Program-made: the position numbers and the translations under genes
Source: Verrucomicrobiota bacterium
GTDB taxonomy: Bacteria; Verrucomicrobiota; Verrucomicrobiia; Limisphaerales; AV2
Direction of reading: 5' to 3'
DNA length: 6,753 nucleotides
Assembly (NCBI GenBank): GCA_003219345.1
Contig: QHOP01000214.1
Coordinates: 4,259-11,011, forward strand
The notes under the pieces: generated by a model
What the model saw: the letters and a program-made list of their open reading frames with translations, nothing else
What the model was told of the DNA's origin: nothing
Database searches by the model: none
In this document: positions 1 through 5,496 of the stretch, in pieces
Position numbering within the stretch: position 1 is the stretch's first letter
Layout of the letters: each line of letters begins with the position of its first letter

Positions 1-60
1 CCGCTGACTCCCTCACCCGGCCTGGAGGCCACCCTCTCCCCGCCAGGCGGGGAGAGAATT
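1..60. repeat. G/C-rich CTCTCCCC-type inverted repeat, left copy
   Basis: Contains a perfect 11-bp inverted repeat (34-44 and 46-56, arms CTCTCCCCGCC/GGCGGGGAGAG, one-base centre) preceded by CCCTCACCC. It resembles the second copy at 108-195. It is read in frame by the rsmA frame and may extend past the left edge. Confidence 0.7.
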
Positions 61-455
61 CCCCGAACTTTGATCACTCCTTGCGCCCTTGAACCTGCCG
101 GCCATCTCCTCACCCTTCCCTCTCCCCCTCCGAGGGGGAGAGGGTGCCCGAAGGGCAGGAGAGGGGGAAGGTTCAGGGAGAGGGATGGGGTGAGGGGCTT
201 GAACCTTTTCCGCAATACCTCAAGCAGCCGCGCGTCCTTCTCGATGGCCAGGACTTCGCCGGCATTTTTTAGAAGCAACTCCGTCAATCCTCCCAACCCC
301 GGCCCGATTTCCAGAACTTTGTCTGACGCCTTCAACTCCGCCGCCGCCGCGATCCGCCGAAGTTGATTGCCGTCGTGCAGGAAATTCTGGCCGAGCGACT
401 TCGTCAGCCGGATGTCGCCTGCGGCCAGGATTTGTTTCATCTCCGAGAGCTTCAT
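1..455 (-). CDS. rsmA: 16S rRNA dimethyladenosine transferase RsmA/KsgA, N-terminal part, cut by window edge and interrupted by G/C-rich repeat
   Basis: RsmA dimethylates two adjacent adenosines near the 3' end of 16S rRNA using S-adenosylmethionine. Residues 20-28 read SLGQNFLHD, the conserved family N-terminus. Residues 47-56 (VLEIGPGLGG) are the SAM-binding motif I, and E72 in LAIEKD is the expected acidic ribose-binding position. Family resemblance stops at about residue 86 (RKRF). From there to the window edge the frame is open but encodes Pro/Gly/Arg-rich sequence from the repeats at 1-60 and 108-195, with no sign of the NLPY motif. Either a long in-frame insertion precedes the rest of the enzyme beyond the left edge, or the gene is broken. 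The ATG at 455 was chosen because it gives the usual short lead before the LGQNF motif; a second ATG lies at 440. Neither has a strong ribosome site. It follows the aminotransferase gene on the same strand after 118 bp. Confidence 0.85.
   Translation of the reverse strand, partial: MKLSEMKQILAAGDIRLTKSLGQNFLHDGNQLRRIAAAAELKASDKVLEIGPGLGGLTELLLKNAGEVLAIEKDARLLEVLRKRFKPLTPSLSLNLPPLLPFGHPLPLGGGEGRVRRWPAGSRAQGVIKVRGILSPPGGERVASRPGEGVS
108..195. repeat. G/C-rich nested inverted repeat (CCTCACCC...GGGTGAGG) inside rsmA
   Basis: Outer arms of 8 bp (108-115 CCTCACCC, 188-195 GGGTGAGG) enclose a perfect 13-bp hairpin (118-130 CCCTCTCCCCCTC, 132-144 its complement, one-base centre). The rsmA frame stays open through it. 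It starts where recognisable RsmA sequence ends, so it looks like an inserted element. Confidence 0.8.
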
Positions 456-470
456 CGCAAGAAGGGAAGA

Positions 471-583
471 AACACGAATGAACACGAATGAACACGAATC
501 CTGCAGACACGAATTGCACGGAATTTCACCGATTGAATTCGTGTGAATTCGTGAAATTCGTGTCTTCGCGTGGTCATTCGTGG
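471..583. repeat. Decamer foldback AACACGAATG, between aminotransferase and rsmA
   Basis: Three tandem decamers (471-500, AACACGAATG twice and AACACGAATC) are followed by degenerate spacer sequence and then inverse-orientation units (ATTCGTGTGA, ATTCGTGAA, ATTCGTGTCT, CATTCGTGG) to about 583. The arms can fold back on each other. The element fills the aminotransferase-rsmA gap and its right arm supplies the aminotransferase terminal codons and TGA stop (574-576). Confidence 0.8.
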
Positions 584-2172
584 TTCAACACCTCAGCCAG
601 CGCCGCGACAGCGTTTTCAAGTTGTCGTTCGGTTATCGTCAGCGGCGGCGTGAAGCTGATGACGTTCGCATGCTCGCCTTCGGGCAAAAGGATGAATCCG
701 CGGCGAATCATGGTCTTGATGATTTGCAGCGCCACTTTGGTCGCGGGCGAGCCGCCGGGATAGCGCACTTCAAGGCCGGCAAGCAATCCCAGTCCGCGAC
801 AGGAGATCGACAAGGTCGAACGCGTTGCGCGCAGCGCGGAAAGCTTTTCCAGTAGAACGCGACCAAGCGTTGCGCTGCGTCGAACCAGTTTGAGTCGCGC
901 GATTTCCTTGATCTGCGCCAACGCCATCGCGCAACCCACGGGATGACCGAGGAAGGTGCTCGTGTGGATCGCTTCGCCATTGGATGGCGGCCACGCAGCA
1001 TCCATAATGTCCGCGCGCCCGACGCACGCGGACAGCGGGAAGCCGCCCGTCAACGCTTTGCCGAGACAAATCAAATCAGGAATTACTTCGTTGTGTTCGC
1101 AGGCGAACCATTTCCCGGTGCGACCAAAGCCGGTGTAGACCTCGTCGAGGATGAGCAGCGCGCGGTGTTCGTCACAAAGCCGGCGCAGCAACGGGAGAAG
1201 TGCGGGCGGCGGAACGTTGATGCCGCCGCGGACTTGAATCGGCTCGCACAGTATCGCTCCGATTTGTTCCCGGCGAAAGAGGCGTTGGATACAATCCTCA
1301 ACGCGCTCCCGTGTAGGGCAGGCGCCCCGCCTGTCTTCCTGGATTTCTTTCAAACAATCGTCGGATGTCTTTTGAGTCAGGCGGGACGCCTGCCCTGCTT
1401 CTGGAAGCGGGACGAAATGCGCGAACTGACCAAGCTGCGAACGGAACGGGCCGCGAAAGTGTTCGCGATGCGTCGCGTTGAGCGCCCCATAGCCAAGACC
1501 GTGGTAAGCGCCCTCGAACGCGATGATGCCCCGTTTGCCCGTGGCCATTATGGCTGTTTTGAGCGCCGTCTCCACTGCTTCAAAGCCGGAGTTGCAGAAG
1601 ATGGTTTTGGCGCGTTGAACCGTTGAATCGTTGAACCGTTGAACCGGCACACGATTCAACGATTTAACGGTTGAAGGATTCAACGAGACGCGCCACCGCT
1701 CGAATGTGATCCTGCTCAGCTCCCGCGCCAGTTGCGCTTTCAGCGCGTGCGGATGAACGTCGCCCATCGCGTGCAAAAGCCTCTCCATTTGCTGTTGTCC
1801 AGCTTTAACCACCCGCGTATTAGCGTGTCCGGTTGCGGCGACGCCGAACCCCGCGGTCAAATCGAGATACTTTTTACCTTCGGCATCCCAGACATGCACA
1901 CCGCACGCTCTTTCCCACACAATCGGCCACGAGTCGTCCGGCTCAATGAACGTGACGTTGCGCGATTCGTAAAGGCGCAGGAGTTCGAGAACGTGCTGAG
2001 TCTTTGTTTTCAATCCGGAGGCTGCAGAAACACCAAGTCCCAGGCACCAAACACCAAAGAAACACCAAATCCCAAACACCAAAGTCCCGTCCGCCGCGCC
2101 GTTGCGCGATTGGTGTTTAGCGCTGGAGGCTTTTCTGGTGTTTGGTGTTTGATGTTTGGTGTTTTCATTCAC
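574..2172 (-). CDS. Class III PLP-dependent aminotransferase (GABA/acetylornithine aminotransferase-like), with three repeat-derived insertions
   Basis: This is a fold-type I PLP enzyme that moves an amino group from an omega- or alpha-amino donor to a 2-oxo acid; the substrate cannot be told. The family core is complete: NSGFEAVETALK at residues 194-205 (phosphate loop), GAYHG 221-225 with Y223 stacking on PLP, ILDEVYTGFGRTG 341-353 with D343 contacting the pyridine nitrogen, K372 in LGKALTGG as the Schiff-base lysine, and T406 in the STFLGHP segment. At 532 residues it is about 100 longer than usual. The excess is repeat-derived: residues 3-50 (heptamer foldback), 162-187 (octamer foldback) and about 260-290 (19-bp inverted repeat). 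The hydrophobic stretch at 30-50 is repeat translation, not a credible signal peptide. The GTG start at 2172 overlaps the queE stop (GTGA), suggesting coupling. A TTG at 2013 would skip the first repeat and matches where the family normally begins. The last codons and stop come from a decamer repeat. Confidence 0.9.
   Translation of the reverse strand: MNENTKHQTPNTRKASSAKHQSRNGAADGTLVFGIWCFFGVWCLGLGVSAASGLKTKTQHVLELLRLYESRNVTFIEPDDSWPIVWERACGVHVWDAEGKKYLDLTAGFGVAATGHANTRVVKAGQQQMERLLHAMGDVHPHALKAQLARELSRITFERWRVSLNPSTVKSLNRVPVQRFNDSTVQRAKTIFCNSGFEAVETALKTAIMATGKRGIIAFEGAYHGLGYGALNATHREHFRGPFRSQLGQFAHFVPLPEAGQASRLTQKTSDDCLKEIQEDRRGACPTRERVEDCIQRLFRREQIGAILCEPIQVRGGINVPPPALLPLLRRLCDEHRALLILDEVYTGFGRTGKWFACEHNEVIPDLICLGKALTGGFPLSACVGRADIMDAAWPPSNGEAIHTSTFLGHPVGCAMALAQIKEIARLKLVRRSATLGRVLLEKLSALRATRSTLSISCRGLGLLAGLEVRYPGGSPATKVALQIIKTMIRRGFILLPEGEHANVISFTPPLTITERQLENAVAALAEVLNHE
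1315..1396. repeat. 82-bp element with 19-bp terminal inverted repeats inside the aminotransferase
   Basis: Left arm 1315-1333 (AGGGCAGGCGCCCCGCCTG) and right arm 1378-1396 match as inverted repeats at 18 of 19 positions, with 44 bp between. It lies in a stretch of the aminotransferase (about residues 260-290) with no counterpart in the family core as I know it. The layout is MITE- or REP-like; no transposase is nearby. Confidence 0.75.
1613..1690. repeat. Octamer foldback CGTTGAAC inside the aminotransferase
   Basis: Starts with four tandem octamers (CGTTGAAC, CGTTGAAT, CGTTGAAC, CGTTGAAC), then a short spacer, then units in inverse orientation (ATTCAACG, ATTTAACG, a flipped GTTGAAGG, ATTCAACG). 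It encodes residues about 162-187 of the aminotransferase, directly before the NSG phosphate loop. The same unit family and layout recur at 2957-3044. Confidence 0.8.
2024..2166. repeat. Heptamer foldback CACCAAA over the aminotransferase N-terminus
   Basis: On the plus strand several CACCAA(A)-type units (about 2029-2083) are followed by a spacer (about 2084-2108) and then inverse units TTGGTGT/TTTGGTG to about 2165. The unit is stop-free in all six frames. It encodes the first ~50 residues of the aminotransferase, including a hydrophobic stretch. Confidence 0.8.
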
Positions 2173-2945
2173 ACCCCTCGCTGGTCCGGCGGCCAGATGA
2201 ATTTGTGCGTTTGGAGTTGAAAACGGACCGGCAGGGCGTCGGCGATAATCTTTTCAGCGAGTTCCTGCCGTGAAATGGGCGTTTGCCCGGCCGGAACTTT
2301 CTTCAATGTCTTGTCGTGTTGGTGCGGCTGCAACGGTGTGACCCAGGAGAAGAGAATCGGACAAATCGAGGTAAGCTTATGATTGGCGATCTGTTCCCGG
2401 GACCATTCGTAATCTTCCTGCGTGCCGATGACGAATTTCACTTCGTCGGTGTTTTTCAGATGCGCCAGGTTCTCCCAGCGATTTCGAGCCACCTCACCGC
2501 TGCTCGGACATTTCAAGTCCATGACGCGGCGCACGCGCGGGTCCACTGGCGCAATGTCGAGCGCGCCGCTGGTCTCGAGCAGCACCGTGAAACCGTCGTC
2601 GCAAAGCGCTTTCATCAAGGGAATCGAGTCGGGTTGCAGCAACGGTTCGCCGCCCGTGAGCTCGACGAGTGGCAATCGGCAGCAACCGACGTGAGGAGGC
2701 GCTGATGCATTTCGGATTTCGGATTTCGGATTTCGGATTTGGAAGGGCGCCGCCAGCCGTTGGACCTGGTCGCGCACCTCGCCAAGCGACAGCTTCCTTC
2801 CCTCGGCGAACGCATAAGCGGTGTCACAATAGGAACAGCGCAGATTGCACGCGGTCAGCCGCACAAAAACGCATGGCAACCCGGCGAAAGTGCTTTCGCC
2901 CTGAATGCTCAAATAGATTTCGTTGACGACGAGTGTGTCGCTCAC
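2169..2945 (-). CDS. queE: 7-carboxy-7-deazaguanine synthase QueE (radical SAM)
   Basis: QueE converts 6-carboxy-5,6,7,8-tetrahydropterin to 7-carboxy-7-deazaguanine, the ring contraction on the route to preQ0 and queuosine in tRNA. The cluster motif CNLRCSYCD supplies C33, C37 and C40 for the 4Fe-4S cluster. Further family marks are NEIYLSIQGES near the N-terminus, the GGEPLLQ SAM motif at 98-104, LETSG, DLKCPSSGE, and the C-terminal WPPDQRGV typical of the family. The protein is 258 residues, somewhat long. Residues 68-84 (including NPKSEIRN) are the translation of a heptamer repeat sitting between the cluster domain and the GGEP motif. Translation starts at a GTG with only a weak ribosome site. 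The stop overlaps the aminotransferase start by 4 bases. No other queuosine genes are in view. Confidence 0.95.
   Translation of the reverse strand: MSDTLVVNEIYLSIQGESTFAGLPCVFVRLTACNLRCSYCDTAYAFAEGRKLSLGEVRDQVQRLAAPFQIRNPKSEIRNASAPPHVGCCRLPLVELTGGEPLLQPDSIPLMKALCDDGFTVLLETSGALDIAPVDPRVRRVMDLKCPSSGEVARNRWENLAHLKNTDEVKFVIGTQEDYEWSREQIANHKLTSICPILFSWVTPLQPHQHDKTLKKVPAGQTPISRQELAEKIIADALPVRFQLQTHKFIWPPDQRGV
2709..2740. repeat. Tandem heptamer ATTTCGG x4 inside queE
   Basis: Four perfect tandem copies of ATTTCGG (2709-2736) followed by a partial fifth. Read on the minus strand they encode residues near NPKSEIRN in QueE. No inverse arm is visible, unlike the other families. The unit has no stop in any of six frames. 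Confidence 0.9.
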
Positions 2946-2956
2946 GTCCGTAATCT

Positions 2957-3044
2957 CGTTGAATCGTTACATTGTTACAACGTTGAAACGTGACCATCCA
3001 CCGGGAGTCAGGTTAACGATTTAACGATTTAACGATTTAACGAG
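2957..3044. repeat. Octamer foldback in the queE-gdhA divergent intergenic region
   Basis: Degenerate octamers CGTTGAAT, CGTTACAT, TGTTACAA, CGTTGAAA (from 2957), then a spacer of about 22 bp, then four tandem TTAACGAT-type octamers (3013-3044, last base changed), which are the same family in inverse orientation. It occupies about 88 of the 117 bp between the two start codons, so promoters for queE and gdhA must overlap it or lie within it. I could not pick out a convincing -35/-10 pair. Confidence 0.8.
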
Positions 3045-3062
3045 TCACGCTACTCTCAGGCC

Positions 3063-4319
3063 ATGGACATCTACGACCACCCGACCTTCCGCATGGCCTG
3101 TCAACAGTTTGATCTGGTCGCCGACTTTCTTCAGATTCCGGAGGCCGAACGCGCCCGGCTGAAGTTTCCCAAGCGTTCCATGACCGTCGCGCTTCCGATC
3201 AAGCGAGATGACGGGTCCACGGAAGTATTCTCCGGCTACCGCGTGCAGCATCATTTGACGCTCGGTCCGACCAAGGGCGGCTTGCGCTACCACCGGGAGG
3301 TGACTCTGGGCGAAGTCGCGGCGCTGGCAATGTGGATGAGCTGGAAATGCGCGCTGACCGGCCTGCCTTACGGCGGCGCGAAGGGCGGCATCGCTTGCGA
3401 TCCGCACAAACTGTCCGCGGGCGAACTCGAACGACTCACGCGGCGTTACACGCAGGAAATGATCCCGTTCATCGGACCACAGGTGGACATCATGGCGCCG
3501 GACGTGGGCACGAACGAACAGGTCATGGCCTGGATGATGGACAGCTACTCGATGCATATGGGCCACACCGTGCCGAGCATCGTCACGGGCAAGCCTGTTG
3601 GCCTGGGCGGCTCAGTCGGGCGGCGCGAGGCAACCGGGCGCGGCGTCGGCTACCTGATTAATCGGACGATGGATGTGCTCGGCCGCGACACGAACACGGC
3701 GACGGCGGTCGTGCAGGGTTACGGCAACGTCGGCTCTGTCGCGGCGTTTTCATTGGCGAAATATGGAGTGAGAATCGTCGCGGTCAGCGACGTCAACGGC
3801 GGCATTTACAATCCGAAGGGGCTCGACCTGTGGAAACTGGAAAAGTACAACGCAGAACGCCGGACCGTCGTCGGCTTCCCGGAAGCGGACCCGGTTACCA
3901 ACGATCAACTCCTTGTGACGCCTTGCGACATTCTCGTGCCCGCGGCGTTGGAACGGCAAATCACCAAAGCCAATGCCGGCCAAATCCAGTGCCGCATTCT
4001 CGCCGAAGCGGCCAACGGCCCGACCACGCCCGAAGCCGATGCCATCCTGGAACAGCGGGGCGACATTTTTGTGATTCCCGACATTCTCTGCAATGCGGGC
4101 GGCGTAATCGTTTCCTACTTCGAATGGGTGCAGGATTTGCAGAGCTTCTTCTGGACGGAGTCCGAAGTGGTGGACAAACTGTTCCGCATTCTGGAAGGGG
4201 CGTTCACGCAGACGCTCAACCTGAGCCGCAAGCAGAAAATTTCGATGCGCCTGGCGGCGTTGAGCCTCGGCGTGCGGCGCGTGCAGGAGGCGAAGAGAAC
4301 GCGCGGACTTTTCCCTTAG
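3063..4319 (+). CDS. gdhA: Glutamate dehydrogenase (Glu/Leu/Phe/Val dehydrogenase family)
   Basis: The enzyme interconverts glutamate and 2-oxoglutarate plus ammonia, linking nitrogen assimilation to central carbon in the cytoplasm. It is 418 residues, normal for hexameric GDH. The N-terminal substrate domain carries GPTKGGLRYH (K71), K95, and the catalytic K107 in PYGGAKGGI. D147 lies in APDVGTNE, and S351 in NAGGVIVSYFEW. By alignment from memory with Clostridium symbiosum GDH these match K89, K113, K125, D165 and S380. A lysine at K71 and the serine at 351 favour glutamate over branched-chain or aromatic substrates. The Rossmann domain begins with QGYGNVG at 218-224. I cannot decide NAD versus NADP preference. 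The ATG at 3063 has only a short AGG upstream, and the region before it is largely an octamer foldback. It reads divergently from queE and convergently with the LamG gene. Confidence 0.95.
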   Translation: MDIYDHPTFRMACQQFDLVADFLQIPEAERARLKFPKRSMTVALPIKRDDGSTEVFSGYRVQHHLTLGPTKGGLRYHREVTLGEVAALAMWMSWKCALTGLPYGGAKGGIACDPHKLSAGELERLTRRYTQEMIPFIGPQVDIMAPDVGTNEQVMAWMMDSYSMHMGHTVPSIVTGKPVGLGGSVGRREATGRGVGYLINRTMDVLGRDTNTATAVVQGYGNVGSVAAFSLAKYGVRIVAVSDVNGGIYNPKGLDLWKLEKYNAERRTVVGFPEADPVTNDQLLVTPCDILVPAALERQITKANAGQIQCRILAEAANGPTTPEADAILEQRGDIFVIPDILCNAGGVIVSYFEWVQDLQSFFWTESEVVDKLFRILEGAFTQTLNLSRKQKISMRLAALSLGVRRVQEAKRTRGLFP

Positions 4320-4456
4320 GGTTCATCTTTTCAGGGTTCTGGGTTTGGCCAGGAAGCCCGCTGCGCAGCATCTCTGGTGAACAGACAACAAAAACCTCGT
4401 TACGATAAGAGATCGAGTTTACTCTTCAGGAGATTGAGAAGGAATCCTGCGCTGCT

Positions 4457-4489
4457 TCAAAAAGCAACGCCGGAGGCGAACCTCCGGCG
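4457..4489 (-). terminator. Likely intrinsic terminator of the LamG gene
   Basis: A perfect 9-bp stem (4468-4476 CGCCGGAGG, 4481-4489 CCTCCGGCG) with a 4-base loop is followed on the minus strand by GTTGC and a run of five T (4459-4463). It lies 25 bp past the stop of the LamG-encoding frame. There is no T-run on the plus-strand side, so it is a weaker candidate for gdhA. Confidence 0.65.
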
Positions 4490-4511
4490 CTCGAATCGAA
4501 CGAAGCAATAA

Positions 4512-4531
4512 TATTACTTGATCAAGTAATA
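4512..4531. repeat. Perfect 20-bp palindrome over the LamG gene stop codon
   Basis: TATTACTTGATCAAGTAATA reads the same on both strands and spans the stop codon (4514-4516) of the LamG frame. It could be part of the transcript 3' end structure or chance within the last codons. Confidence 0.9.
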
Positions 4532-5488
4532 GAATTTCGTGCCTGTTGGGCTGTTGATCGTGTAGGAGTTTCCGGTAACGCCCGTCACATCGGTATAGGT
4601 TCCATTCACAGTAGCCGAAGACACCAACCGGAAACCGGTTGCGCTCCCCGGCCAGGAGATTGTGATCGCGTTCCCGGACCGCCCAACCGTTATGGGCGGC
4701 CTGACCACAACAGCGGGCGCACTGAAATCCCAATAAGCCAGAGGTTTCGTGCTGGCGGGCAGAGCGGATGGCAGCGTTCCGGTGAACAGTTGCTGGATTT
4801 GGGCTTGCGTCAAGGCAGTCCCAAAAATCGCAAAGTCATCAATCAGACCATGCATGTTACCGGTGATCCCACCTTGACCAGAAGCGTCGGCTCCCAGCCA
4901 AATGTGCGCGAAATCCGTAGGAAGCGGCGTAGCGCCGGCAGTGCCTTCCAGGAAAAGCTGCCCATCAATCCAGATTTGCTTGGTTGCTAGACCATTCTTT
5001 ACGAAGACCCAATGATGCCAAAGGTTCGTCCACCAGCTTTCATCCGTGAAGCCGGGGAATGTGGTAATGTCAGCGCTGATTTCACTGTCATCGGGAGTAT
5101 TACCACCGACATCAAAAACTATGGTCTCACCGCTAACCGTGTTTGCAACATCGGCCAGGAATCCGATAATCCCGGGACTCGAGGGAGAGTCGGCCCAGAA
5201 GGCCGTGTGGCTGGCGTCGTTGTCGTACTTCTTAATCCAAAGGGAGAATGTCATGACGTCGTTGCTCGCGGTCGCGTTCATGAACGAGGCGTCGGGGATC
5301 AGCACTGATGGGTTTATTGAACCGGCTCTCCCGAAGTCCATGGCGAGGTCACTCGTCTGACCAGTATGGCCCCCACTGGGAGGTGTTAAGGCGGCGCTGC
5401 CGCGAATCTGCCCAACATAGCTGTGAAGCTTGTCCAGGGTGTAATTAAGCGTTTTGAAAGAACCCGCTGCGGTGACTGTGTTCCCCAA
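4514..5488 (-). CDS. LamG-domain C-terminal half of a frameshifted secreted protein
   Basis: This frame carries the second half of the secreted protein whose first half lies at 5497-6504. The nominal TTG start at 5488 is not a real start: the same frame is protein-like further upstream, encoding PPNSNHTYSIEVKDTLGN, an Ig-like strand pattern, back to about 5575. Residues counted from 5488: about 48-236 form a LamG/concanavalin-like jelly roll with TFSLWIKK (80-87), WHHWVFVKNG (157-166), IWIDGQ (172-177) and GLIDDFAIF (214-222). Residues about 262-324 are a short fibronectin-like module ending in TGTKFYYLIK, a C-terminal style I associate with Verrucomicrobia secreted proteins. LamG domains often bind glycans or other ligands; the ligand here is unknown. 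A 20-bp palindrome overlaps the stop codon and a likely terminator follows. Confidence 0.85.
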   Translation of the reverse strand: MGNTVTAAGSFKTLNYTLDKLHSYVGQIRGSAALTPPSGGHTGQTSDLAMDFGRAGSINPSVLIPDASFMNATASNDVMTFSLWIKKYDNDASHTAFWADSPSSPGIIGFLADVANTVSGETIVFDVGGNTPDDSEISADITTFPGFTDESWWTNLWHHWVFVKNGLATKQIWIDGQLFLEGTAGATPLPTDFAHIWLGADASGQGGITGNMHGLIDDFAIFGTALTQAQIQQLFTGTLPSALPASTKPLAYWDFSAPAVVVRPPITVGRSGNAITISWPGSATGFRLVSSATVNGTYTDVTGVTGNSYTINSPTGTKFYYLIK

Positions 5489-5496
5489 TGTGTCCT

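Noticed and set aside
471..500. CRISPR array
   Set aside because: Repeats are contiguous 7-10 bp units without unique spacers of uniform length, and no cas gene is present.
943..1626. Plus-strand open frame of 227 codons
   Set aside because: It lies antisense to the conserved core of the aminotransferase, has no recognisable domain, and its length follows from the codon bias of the minus-strand gene.
2030..2090. Membrane segment or signal peptide at the aminotransferase N-terminus
   Set aside because: The hydrophobic run (Phe, Gly, Trp, Val, Leu) is the translation of inverse CACCAAA units; the enzyme core is a soluble PLP enzyme.
3045..3566. Minus-strand open frame of 173 codons opposite gdhA
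   Set aside because: It is the antisense shadow of the glutamate dehydrogenase coding sequence and shows no domain.
4320..4456. Possible small gene or RNA downstream of gdhA
   Set aside because: No start with ribosome site, no conserved peptide and no clear structured RNA could be seen in this stretch.
4790..5360. Plus-strand open frames opposite the LamG region
   Set aside because: They are short, overlap each other, have no domain, and lie antisense to a clear LamG domain.
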